The notes beneath the pieces were generated by a model. It made no database searches. It was given only the letters and a program-made list of their open reading frames with translations, and was not told where the DNA came from. 64,000 bases of DNA. Origin: Aedes albopictus (lineage: Eukaryota > Arthropoda > Insecta > Diptera > Culicidae). Numbering within the stretch: the first letter of the stretch is position 1; each line of letters starts with the position of its first letter. Positions 1 through 9,239 of the stretch are shown piece after piece. The translations under genes were made by a program, and so were the position numbers. Where the stretch lies: NCBI RefSeq assembly GCF_035046485.1, contig NC_085138.1:274331694-274395693 (forward strand). The letters are read 5' to 3'.

Positions 1-560
1 AATGATTCGGTGCAGCAGTTTTTGGATGGATGTCATTAAGAATTGTTTGATGAAACTATAACAGAACTCTTGAAGGAATCTCTAGAGTTGTTCAAGGTAG
101 ATGTTCTTGAACGACTGAGTTTGCTTGAACGGTGAAGTTTGCTTGATAATTCTCTAAAAAGGGGTTTTTAAGAGAAATCTTTGAAAAAGTTCACGCAGAA
201 CAATCTAGATGAGTTTCTGGAATTATTCCTGCAATAGTTTTGGACGAGGAATGTTTGAAAAAAAAAAAAAATCCCACAGAAATCTTAGATGGAATTCTCA
301 GAGGATTGTAAGGTGGAAGTAATTGTAAGATGGAATTTTAAGAAGAAACTCTGAAAGATTTTCTAGATTTCTGTAAGAATTCGTGAGAGTATTTCTGGAT
401 GAGCTCATGGAGAAATTCTTGTTGCAATCTTTGGAGAAACTGATAGCTAGATAGCTGTCTTGGAGAATTCCTATATAAATTCTGGGGGGACTTCCTTATT
501 TTATGGAAGAATTCATTAGGGTATCTAAATATGCTGGCAGGAGGAACTGCGAACAGCAGC
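1..560. repeat. Degenerate 12-bp GGAATTCCTGGA-type repeat tract
   Basis: The tract is made of strongly diverged units of the GAGGAATTCCTG / GAGGAATCCCTG type. They are recognisable as recurring gaattc, ggaatc and tggag words roughly every 12 bases. The same repeat is far cleaner at 3882-5000. Open frames across it on either strand come from the period being a multiple of three, not from a gene. Confidence 0.55.
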
Positions 561-564
561 CTAA

Positions 565-1045
565 GCAGCAGTGTTACGATAGACGAGAACACTTTCGCGA
601 TGTAGTGGAGGTCTTAATCTACCTCGGATCCTTATGCCCGGCAGACAGCAACGTAATGCACTCGTGACTCCCAGAATCAGTGGATGACGGGCCTACTATG
701 GGCTCCTCGCACTAAATTCGCCATGTACAAGACGAGCATAAGACTTGGACTATGCTCGGGAAAGATATGCAAGCATTCCAAGTGTTAGAGTGTCGGGTGC
801 TCAGGGCCATCTTTAGCGGTGTACAGGAGAACGGTGTGTGGACAAGGATGAACCACGAGCTCACTGCACTCTGCGGCGAACCTGGGATCCGTAAGGTGGC
901 AAAAGCTGCAAGAATACGTTGTGAGAATGTCGGAAAACAACTCTGCAAAACTAATGTTCACAAGAGATCCGGACGTTATAGGTAGACCTAGGGGTGGGAC
1001 AGGGGGGCTTGGTTTTGTCAGCGTGCAAAGGAGCGTGGTTCAGGT
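565..1045 (+). pseudogene. RTE-like non-LTR retrotransposon, C-terminal RT fragment
   Basis: This is the decayed end of a reverse-transcriptase ORF, read in several frames. It starts with the segment that elsewhere in the window reads VTIDGxxFEVxExFVYLGS (compare 30670-30760 and 44090-44160). It then passes through a stretch reading LECRVLRAIFSGVQENGVW and NHELTALCGEP, and on to KVAKAARIR. That is the usual post-RT block of the RTE-like, craniofacial-development-protein-2-like endonuclease/RT family. There are many frameshifts and stops, and no endonuclease or catalytic RT core is present. It is embedded in the 12-bp repeat tract. The family assignment to RTE is from memory of such proteins; placement as a non-LTR RT end is firm. 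Confidence 0.7.
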
Positions 1046-1069
1046 AAAAATATATCAAACGAGTGTTGT

Positions 1070-1262
1070 AAACTCAGGAAAAAAATATCAAAGAATTTCT
1101 TGTGGAATCTTTGAGGAAATTCTTCGAGAAACCTCTGGAGAACGTGCTGGGAGATTTTTTTGAATAATTCATAGGAAAAGGTATCCAAGAGGAATTTGTA
1201 AAGAAAACCCTGCAATAATTCTTTAAGAAAATTTTGGAAAAACAACATCCAGCATGACCACT
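1070..1262. repeat. Degenerate GAATTTC/GGAAATTC repeat tract
   Basis: This is a further stretch of the diverged 12-bp repeat (aaagaatttcttgtggaatctttgagg style words). It continues the tract at 1-560 on the far side of the RTE-like fragment. Confidence 0.45.
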
Positions 1263-1914
1263 GTTTTCTCCCGAAATCTCAAACATGCTCCTAGATCCTC
1301 AGTTGCTTTCTAGAAATTCCAATTTATCGAAAAACATATCATGAAATCTCTAGAATCTATCAGTTTCCTATTCCAAGAATCTCCAGCTTTCAGCTAGAAT
1401 AATGAATGTTTGCTCAATTTACAAACTTCTTCCATGAAATCCAAAACTCCATACCTTAGCTCCCGTATGGTTCCAGAAACTATAACCTTTTCTGAAATCC
1501 GGTTTTATTTTTAGAACAACCCTGTGAATATTATGATTTTTAAAATAAAAATACTTTGATTCTCCTCCTTTGCATGATAAATTTCACTTGTCCCTATTTA
1601 AAATGGTTATTTTTTGTTTCATTCCATATTATATCCATATTTCAAAATATTATTACTGTGCCAAAGAACACAAAAATCAACACGTTTCACGGGACATCCA
1701 TCAGTTTTGTGTCTTTGGGTAAGTTTAACTATCTCTGAAAGTTTCAGCTCAATCAGTTAAAAACTAAGCTGGCGCAAATAAATTGAAGTTTTAATATGAT
1801 TTTCAGCTGAAATATGTGTGAAATTGGAAGAGGTCCAGTTTTCCGCTTGTACGACGGTTTGTATTGTTCGATTTATCATGTTTGTAATTCGTGCATCAAA
1901 ATAGCATTCCGGGT
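1263..1914. other. No gene seen; AT-rich unassigned DNA
   Basis: I see no coding frame with recognisable content, no RNA gene and no clear terminal repeats here. The 60-codon frame at 1556-1738 is hydrophobic and AT-driven and matches nothing I know. Confidence 0.4.
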
Positions 1915-2264
1915 ACGATTTTGAGAATCACTTTACCACCTAAAGGAATTCCTGGAGAAATCCGTGGAGGCATTCCTGGAGAAATCCCTGGAGGATTTTG
2001 AGGAGAAATCCTTGAAAGACCTTCTGGAAAAATCCCTGGGGGCATGCTTGGGAGAATTCGTGGAGAAAGCTCTAGAAAACTCCTGAAGGAGTCGCAGGAG
2101 GAATTTCTAGAGAAATTCCTGTAGAGTTTCCTGGAGGAACTACTGAAGGAATTGGTGGAGAAACTATTGAAGGAGGTACACAAGAAATCCGTGGAGGACT
2201 TCCAGGATCCCTGGAAGAATTTCAGGAGGAATTTTCGGAGGAATTTTTGGAGGAACCTCTGTAG
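1915..2264. repeat. 12-bp GGAATTCCTGGA repeat tract, left part
   Basis: Units such as ggaattcctggagaaatccg repeat about every 12 bases. The tract is interrupted at 2265 by a foldback element and resumes at 3882 in the same register of composition, so the two parts were once one tract. The last eight bases, ctctgtag (2257-2264), are the left target duplication of that element. Confidence 0.8.
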
Positions 2265-3119
2265 TAGACCTGTTCACTTTGAAACTTTTTTTCTCCGATT
2301 CTCTGTGACACATCAAATTATCAATCCACATGCAAAAACAAGTCTTCAGTCCAAAATTGAGCCAAATTGATAAAGATTTAAAGGTGTATCAAATCGATTT
2401 TGTGTTTTTTTAACCATTTTCACAGAAATTTACTCATAAATCCTGAAAATTGCTCCGAAAGGGTGCCGAAAATACCGTTAGGATATAGTTAGCACAATAC
2501 TCTACAACTTTGCCGAAGACACTATGGTGTTTAAATTGCTTATTTCGTAGCTATTCATTAATTTTAGTTGAGAAATCACGAAAAAACACGATATTTTTAC
2601 GATTTTACTTATAAAAGTCATGTGATTTTACATTATTTTAAGTGACTAAATTAATCAACTATTTCTCCTTTGTGCAACGAACATTTCGTCCATACATTGT
2701 TATTGTGTAGGAATTCGTTTTCAATGACTAATTATCAAAAGTATGTCACGTTGATACTAAAAATCGCGTAGAGTTGCCAGCACGAATTAAAACAAAGTTA
2801 CCCATGATTAAGACGTCATGCCATCGTATTCTAATGTCTTTTGATTCAAGTATCAGAAATGGCGCAGATGACAAGGCTCGAGCCTGCGGATCAGAAGGTC
2901 CCAGGTGCAAGCTCAAATACATAATAAACTTTTTTTTCTTTCTTTGTAGCAGTTAGCAAGTTATTTATCATACAACTGTAGAGATTACTTCCATCTATCT
3001 AGCCACAAGCAACACAACTACACGATAAAGGAAAACTTCATTCTTACTATGCACTCTACGGTTTCGAAACAAGGCTATGATGCCAAATTGCAATGAGATG
3101 CAGAGCGTAGTCTCATTAA

Positions 3120-3202
3120 CCTTCTTCGTGCATTAGCTTGTGCGCACCTCGCTGATCTAGTGCACGTTTAGGGGTAATAATGACCCTAATGCACGAAGAG
3201 GG
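3120..3202. mobile_element. 83-bp TTAA-flanked miniature inverted-repeat element
   Basis: TTAA stands at 3116-3119 and 3203-3206. The enclosed 83 bp begin ccttcttcgtgcattag and end ctaatgcacgaagagg, an inverted repeat with one indel. TTAA targets and CC(C)-starting ends are the signature of piggyBac-mobilised elements. It lies in the centre of the foldback element, so it inserted into it or was carried by it. Confidence 0.65.
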
Positions 3203-3227
3203 TTAACTTATAGCTGGATCGAGAAGG

Positions 3228-3312
3228 CAAAAAAACCTATTCCAGGGCTCGAACCTTGAATCTTCGAATCGGCAGTCTCATGCTCAACCATCTACACCAA
3301 ATTGAAACTGAT
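3228..3312 (-). repeat. tRNA-like (SINE head-like) segment
   Basis: On the minus strand the segment has TGGTTGAGCATGAG followed about 30 bases later by GGTTCGAGCCCTGG. These resemble the A and B boxes of an RNA polymerase III promoter. It does not fold into an acceptable tRNA by eye, so I read it as a tRNA-derived SINE remnant. A second, weaker B-box-like stretch lies on the plus strand near 2900. Confidence 0.35.
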
Positions 3313-3881
3313 GCAGATGCGACAAAGAAATGTAATGATGTTTTAATCATGGGTAACTTTGTTTAATTTTGTGCTGGCAACTCTATGCGATTTTTAGTAT
3401 CAACGTAACATACTTTTGATAATAATTAGTCAATGAAAACGAATTCCTACACTAAAATGATGTATGGACGAAATGTTCGTAACACATAGAAGCAATAGCT
3501 AATTAAATTAGTCACTTAAAACAATGTAAATTTACATGACTTTTACATGAGAAACAGTAAAAATATTGTATTTTTTCGCAATTTTTTAACGAATATTGTT
3601 GAATAACTTTGAAATAAGCAATTTAGACACCGTAGTGTCTTCGGCAAAGTTGTAGAGTATTGTTCCAACTATATTTTAACGGTGTTTTTGGTACCTTTTC
3701 GGTGCAATTTTTTGGATATTGGAGTACATTTTCGTGAAAATGCTCGAAAAAACACAAAATCGATTTGATACACCTCTAAACCTTTATCAATTTGGCTCAT
3801 TTTTGGACTGAAGACTTGTTTTTGCATGTGGATTGATAATTTGATGTGACACGGGTAGGTCAAAAAAAGTGAACAGGTCTA

Positions 3882-5000
3882 CTCTGTAGACATTCCTGAA
3901 GAAATCCTTGGAGGCTTTCATGGAGGAATTCATGGATGAATTTCTGAAGGAATATTTCAAAGAACTCATTGAGAAATTTCTGGAGGAATATAAGGAGGAA
4001 TTTCTGGAGAAAACTCTAGAGGAGTTCATAGACGAATTCCTGATGGAGGAATTCCTAGACAAAACTCTGGAAGAATCCCTGAGGAATCCGTGGACGAATT
4101 CCGTGACGGAATCCCTGGAAGAATTTCTGGGGGAATCCCTGGAAAAATTTCTGGATTGACATCTGGAGGCTTTTTTTAAGAATTCTTGACAGAGTTCATT
4201 GACGAATGCCATTGACGAATCGCTGGCGGAATTCCAGAAAGAATTTGTGGAGGAATTCTTGGAGGCATTCCGGACGGAATCCATGGAAAAAATGTGTAGA
4301 GGTTTTCGTGGATGCGTTCCTGCATGAATTTCTGGAGAAATTCCTAGAGGAATTTCTAGAGGAGTTCTTAGAGGAATCCCTGGAGGAATCCCTGGAGGAA
4401 TCCCAGGAGTAAACCCTGGAAGCATTCTTGAAATAGTCCTTGGAGGAATAACTTGAGGAAGCTCTGGAAAACGTGAACGTTTTGCTGGAGAAATCCCTGG
4501 TGGAATCCCTGAAAGAGTTCCTGAAGGAATCCCTGAAGGAACTGCAGGATGAATCAATGGAGAATTCTTTGGAAGAATTCCTGGTAGAATTGCTCGAGGA
4601 ATTCCTGAAGCATTTTCTGGATAAATCTCTGGAGGAGCACTGGAGGAATTTCTGGAATAATCCTTGGAGGAATCCCTGCCGAAATCCTTAGGAGAATTTC
4701 AGGAGGAAACCCTGAAGGAATTTCCGGAGGAATCAGTGGAGCATTCCTGAAGGAATCCTGGGAGAGTTTCTGGAGGAATCCATGGAGGAATTCCTTGAGG
4801 CATTCTTGCATGAATCCATGGAAGAATTTCTGGAGAAATCCGTGGAGGAATTCTTGGAGGAATTCTTGAACGAATTTCAGGAGCTTTCCGTGGAGAATTT
4901 TTAGGAGGAGTCTTTGGAGGAATCTCTAGAGGCATTCCAAAAGAAATCCATGGAAGAAATCTTGGAGGAAGCTCAGGAAAATTCCTAGCAACATCCGTAG
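3882..5000. repeat. 12-bp GAGGAATTCCTG tandem repeat tract, right part
   Basis: This is the cleanest stretch of the repeat, with alternating gaggaattcctg and gaggaatccctg units. The unit contains the self-complementary GGAATTCC, and 12 is divisible by three. The array therefore stays open over tens of codons on both strands and translates into glutamate-, phenylalanine-, leucine-rich repeats (EEFLEESLEE style) one way and IPPGIPP-style repeats the other way. I see no start context, domain or codon bias and do not call these genes. Confidence 0.85.
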
Positions 5001-6091
5001 AAAAGATTATGGTGAATATCAATAAACTGTATGAGTATTAGATACAGTCATTACTGTTCTCTCAGCATCTATCGAATTACCTGCAGCAACTGTCCCGACT
5101 TTCAAATCACTTATGACATGCAATCAACTTCCTGCCAAGACGCTGATCAGACAACAGAACTCAAACAAACTTATCAAAATGTGACATCTTCAATCGTCCC
5201 ATTTCTCCAATTTCTCCTTCGAGGCAGCACCGGTATTGTGCCCCGCGCGCTGATAGATATAGTTACCGTGCTCAATTGCAACAGTTAAAGACCTCCTCTG
5301 CACGACATACCTTTTCTCTTCCATTGTTGGGTACAAATTGTCCCAGATCTTATCGCCACGTAATGCCCCGACTTCGCCTTGCAATCCAGCCAGCCATCCA
5401 GCGAGCTAAGAAGGGCAGGCAAATGAATTGCTTCGGAGCAGCAGCACTGCGGACCGACCCAAAAGTGGTGCCCGAGTTGGTACCTGGGTACTGCTGGTTG
5501 TGATTGAATCTGGTCCCTCTCGTTTTTCCATTCATGGCTGTCGATTTCCCTAACTACGCTGCTTGCTATGTCACGTCCGTTCGTTCATCCGTCCGTTTGT
5601 GATACAGTTTTCAATTGACTGTGGCGGAATGAAGGAGTGACTCGGGCATTATTCTTCTACTTTCTTCCCGTACTCACTTGCATAGTTTGGAATTCGAGAA
5701 GGAAAATCGAAAGCGACTCGACACGAACGACAGAGGGAAATTGGCATGAAGCGCACTGTTCATTGGCTGATCACAATATTTAAATGAATTGAGAATTTTA
5801 GGAGAACGCTCTTCTTTCTTATCATGACGTGCATTACGTCTTGAGCAGAACTTTCTATTCAGCTGCCTCAGCTCAATAGTAGTATATGCCCAAAAATGTC
5901 AAGAATAACAAGATTTTTTTCTTGTCTATCACGCCGAGGATCTGGACTGGGATCGAATCCCTCTCCCGACAAACTCGCAAACTATTATTGCTGTGTGCGA
6001 TCAAGATGCAAACGGTGCCCAAATGCGCTTCAAACGCGGTAACACAAGTTACCAAAGGCAACGTAGCAACCACAGCCAATATCACCGCCAA
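5001..6091. other. No gene seen; unassigned, moderately GC-rich DNA
   Basis: Short frames exist (for example 5031-5288 and 5276-5503) but have no recognisable domain. Near 5938-5968 a ggatctggactgggatcgaatccc stretch resembles a B box and may be a SINE scrap. The rest could be unique host intergenic or intronic DNA. Confidence 0.4.
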
Positions 6092-6569
6092 CCTATAGGG
6101 CAGAGGTTCCCTAACTTTTTGCTACCGCGGCGCCTTTAGACATTTTCAAAATTTTCGCGGCGCACCAACAATTTTTTACAAAGAATTTTAAAAATGTTAA
6201 CACGTTCAGTTCAAAATTTCAAATATAAATCGTTGAAATCCATCAATGTCATGCTTGATTTTAGTCCATAAATGTTTTTAGTCATGTTTTTATAAATAAA
6301 CAAAAAAAATTGCTTAAAGATTCGCAGAACTTAACACAAATTATAAATTTCTGGAGGATTATTGCATTGCAAAACTTTATTTTTTTAAAAATTAAGTACG
6401 TAGATAACCAAATTTAAGGGAAAATAGATATAAAATGAATTGTTCAGAAGCTGTCAGACCGGCTAAAAGCAACGGTTAGGGATCATGTTTTTGTTTAGGG
6501 ATTGCAATTTTTTACGATAAGGAGCTAAACCAGTCTATAGGAGGAAATCACAATCATAAACTTATAAGT

Positions 6570-6799
6570 TACTAGCTGTCCCGGCAAACGTCGTACTGCC
6601 TGCCTACTGTGTTTTTTGACATGCAGCTCCATGGGACGTCCCCGGCGAAGTCATTTGTATGGGAGCCCCCCGTTCCAGAGTCCGGAGAGGTCTCACACCA
6701 GGCTAAGAACCTTCCCCGGCCCCAACAGTACCAACATACAAAATTTCAAACCGATCGGTTCAGTAGTTTTCGAATGCATAGTGGTCAGACAGACAGACC

Positions 6800-6830
<31 letters not shown>

Positions 6831-6863
6831 GGAAATTCATTTTTATATATATAGATAGATGAT
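6570..6863 (+). mobile_element. Retroposon with CCCGGCAAACGT head and (GACA)n/TATATATAGAT tail
   Basis: The segment begins actagctgtcccggcaaacg, contains catacaaaatttcaaaccgat and ggttcagtagttttcgaatg, and ends in a GACA run followed by tttttatatatatagatag. This combination recurs in many arthropod genomes as a short, tail-repeat-bearing SINE or LINE 3' end; I recognise the pattern but cannot name the family. The two 80-codon frames across it are artefacts. Confidence 0.6.
6784..6830 (+). repeat. (GACA)n microsatellite
   Basis: About eleven GACA units with one substitution (gaccgaca). They form part of the tail of the retroposon described at 6570-6863. Confidence 0.9.
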
Positions 6864-7551
6864 AGTGATGTAAGTAAAACTGTCGTTCCAAAACGCTTGA
6901 GACAGCACAAAGGCCTGAAGATTGACAGTAATTATAGTATGACAGTATTATGCAAAGAACTTTAAAACAGTTTCTTGAAATATCTACTTTGAATTACAAG
7001 CTATTGATAAAATCGAAAACTAAGCCGAATCATAAAAAGTCCAAAAATTTGAGAGTCTTACAAAAAATTTCAAAATTCCGGATATATAAAAAAATTGTAA
7101 AAATCTAAATGTTTCATGAGGATTTCATAAATTCCGGAAAACATTCGTTGACTTTGGAATATTTACTACTTAAATGAAAATTTAGAAGAGGGAAAATTTT
7201 AATGACCTTTTTTTTTGAAGTCATCCACAAAAAAAGCCAAAATATTGGCATCGAATATAAAAAAGGTTTTGAGGTGACACTAGTTTTACAAAACATTACA
7301 AAAACAGCTAAAAAATATTCTGCTTTCAATAATAAGAGTTCGTTCTTTGTGTTTTGCCCCAAGCCTGCGGCGCACCTGAGAGATGTTCACGGCGCACCAG
7401 GGCGCCGCGGCGCACAGTTTGGGAAGCACTGCTATAGGGCACTGCATGAAATTATCGCCTTCTCTATCACTCCTACAAAAATTTTGTAAACAACAAGGCC
7501 AAGAAACTTCAAAATCCCATACAAAATCAAAACAGTGCAGTGCCCTATAGG

Positions 7552-8191
7552 ATTCGAAAGCTCCCACTGACATCGGGTTACTAGTTAGAAAATCTTACCG
7601 CATTTGGTGCTCCCGCATTTGATATTTGCATTTTGAATGCACACAGCAATAGTTCTTCCTTCAAAAAGGAAGTAAAGCGTGGGTCCCAAGACGAACTAGC
7701 ATGAGGCCAAAAATCTCTTTAATAGAGATAAAAAAAATCTTAAAAAATACAGTTGGTAATAAAGACGAGTGCACTACATTGGCCCCTTAAAGCTAACTCT
7801 GATTTGTTAGCGTACAAAGTTCTTCGGGACATCCTAGGCAATATTTTTTTCATAATCGGTTACATAGTTTCAGAAAAAAATGAGACTTGTAAAGAGGAGT
7901 GTAAAAAAGTATGTTTCTCCATACAAAAAACCATATAAATTTCATTGTCAATGCACAAAACATAAACACAATCGATCGCAGCTGAAATTTTGCATAGGTG
8001 TTCTGGAACCGAAATGGAACCTAACTTGAGAAAACGTTCAGAATGGCCCATCCGAATCAATATATACTTGTGAATTCGGAACTTCAGGTCTTAAGTATAT
8101 TAAATCGTATTTCAAGGCTAAAATTTAAACCTTCAGTAGCTTGGCGCATTGTACCCAACCCTCCCCCAAGGAGAATGTTCCCGCACTGCCA
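7552..8191. other. No gene seen; AT-rich unassigned DNA
   Basis: No recognisable coding or repeat structure up to the SINE target duplication at 8192-8198. Confidence 0.4.
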
Positions 8192-8198
8192 AGAAAGT

Positions 8199-8479
8199 CC
8201 TCTTCCTCTTCTTGGCGTAACGTCCTCACTGGGACAAAGCCTGCTTCTCAGCTTAGTGTTCTATGAGCACTTCCACAGTTATTAACTGAGAGCTTCCTCT
8301 GCCAATGACCATTTTGCATGTGTATATCGTGTGGCAGGCACGAAGATACTCTATGCCCAAGGAAGTCAAGGAAATTTCCTTTACGAAAAGATCCTGGACC
8401 GACCGGGAATTGAACCCGTCACCCTCAGCATGGTGATGCTGAATACCCGTGCGTTTACCGCCTCGGCTATATGGGCCCT
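8199..8479 (-). mobile_element. Feilai-type tRNA-derived SINE
   Basis: On the minus strand the head reads GGGCCCATATAGCCGAGGCGG, with an A-box-like region followed by GGTTCAATTCCCGG (B box), so it carries an RNA polymerase III promoter. Downstream comes the ATCTTTTCGTAAAGGAAATT stretch and a tail (GCTGAGAAGCAGGC) that ends in GAAGAGGAAGAGG. This is the layout of the Feilai SINE described from Aedes aegypti; that match is from memory. A 7-bp direct repeat agaaagt flanks it at 8192-8198 and 8480-8486, showing target-primed insertion. At 281 bp it looks close to full length. Fragments of the same family lie at 28995-29095 and 49095-49180. Confidence 0.85.
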
Positions 8480-8486
8480 AGAAAGT

Positions 8487-9239
8487 ATTGACTAGGAATT
8501 TCAATAGAAACTGTATCTTTCAAGTACCTATCCCATAGTGATCGGAATACTGCCAACGAGCGTCCATTCGCTGGGATAAAAGTTGACACAGTATCGCACA
8601 GAAAGGAAAGGCTCGTGATAAACATCTGTTTAAACTTCTCCGATCAATTGACGAGGGCAGGACTCGACTGGGCAGCACGGCACGTTACGTGCCACGAACG
8701 GAAGCCGGCAAAAGAAGCACGTAATTCAATATTCTACTTATGGTACAATTGAACCGAGACTGATTTTTTGTGTCATCATCATCATCGCCGATGTCGCCGC
8801 GCCGCTCGTTTTCATCTCCTTCATCTGGTTAGGTAAGGAGGTAGGTAGGTAGGGGTAGTTGGCTCAACGAGAGTCGTCGGCGACGGAGGTGGTTCAGTCT
8901 GTTGCATATTTTATGAAACGATCGATTTTCCTTCCGATACAGCGGCCGACCGACGGGAGGAAGGCTTTCCTGTGAATTGGCTCTCCCAGAGGAGGGTTTG
9001 AATGTAGCCGTATCCTTCGTGGGAGGAAGAGTTCAGAAAAGTTGGATAGCTATAGATTCAATTGCTAGCATAATTATCATCAGATAGACAGATGCGAATT
9101 TCTAGCTATTTTCTTTGCGTGCTATTTGGTAAGGAGTGGGATCAATAAGCCTGCAGATTGGGTGGGAAACTAGTTCAAATGTACAATACAAAACTATAAG
9201 TTTCAAGTTTTTTACCAAACGTGGCGCTTCAAATGCTCA
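8487..9239. other. No gene seen; GC-richer unique-looking DNA
   Basis: This contains short simple runs (tcatcatcatcatcg, ggtaggtaggtagg) but no gene, RNA or terminal repeat. It differs in composition from the surrounding transposon remains and may be unique host intronic or intergenic sequence. Confidence 0.4.

Larger units (their letters stand above)
2265..3881. mobile_element. Foldback element with ~550-bp inverted arms and 8-bp target duplication
   Basis: The left arm (about 2265-2815) and right arm (about 3335-3881) are imperfect inverted copies of each other. Both carry, in opposite orientation, tagacctgttcac at the tip, then the tcaatccacatgcaaaaaca block, the ttggctcat/atgagccaa block, the tcttcggcaaagttgtagag block and the agttgccagcac block. 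The direct repeat ctctgtag flanks it at 2257-2264 and 3882-3889. An 8-bp duplication fits hAT- or P-like transposases, but no transposase is encoded, so this is a non-autonomous foldback element. The centre (2816-3334) holds unrelated DNA, including a small TTAA-flanked insert and tRNA-like segments. Superfamily is inference; the arms and duplication are seen directly. Confidence 0.85.
6101..7431. mobile_element. Non-autonomous hAT-like element, 8-bp target duplication
   Basis: The left end is cagaggttccctaacttt and the right end, reverse-complemented, is cagtgcttcccaaactgt. Both are followed by a GCGGCGC-rich stretch (gcggcgcc, ggcgcaccag, ggcgccgcgg). CAGNGGTTCCCAAACT-type ends are typical of hAT superfamily elements. 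The exact 8-bp direct repeat ctataggg flanks it at 6093-6100 and 7432-7439, as expected for hAT. The 1331-bp body encodes no transposase and is AT-rich apart from the tips, so it needs a transposase in trans. It carries a nested retroposon at about 6570-6863. Confidence 0.85.
6092..7551. mobile_element. Small inverted-repeat element split by a hAT-like insertion
   Basis: Removing the insertion at 6101-7431 and one copy of its duplication leaves about 120 bp. This starts cctatagggcactgca and ends tgcagtgccctatagg, a 16-bp perfect inverted repeat; its pieces lie at 6092-6100 and 7440-7551. The ends could be read as TA-flanked (TA then TAGGGCACTGCA), which would suit a mariner-type miniature element, but the exact boundary is ambiguous. 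Confidence 0.55.

Noticed and set aside
3228..3312. Functional tRNA gene
   Set aside because: A- and B-box-like words are present but no cloverleaf with acceptor stem pairing could be drawn; a SINE remnant is more likely.
3908..4159. EEFLEESLEE-like open frame, possible coiled-coil protein
   Set aside because: Directly explained by GAGGAATTCCTG units; equal frames exist on the other strand and in neighbouring phases.
3787..4557. 256-codon minus-strand open frame with proline/serine-rich sequence
   Set aside because: It lies in the 12-bp repeat tract, where the period keeps frames open on both strands, and it runs into the foldback element. No domain, start context or codon bias.
6609..6858. 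Two overlapping 80-codon frames ending in TDRQTDRQTD repeats
   Set aside because: Both are translations of the (GACA)n tail of a retroposon.
8199..8479. tRNA gene on the minus strand within the SINE
   Set aside because: The head has pol III boxes but is followed by the SINE body and bounded by a target duplication of the whole 281 bp.
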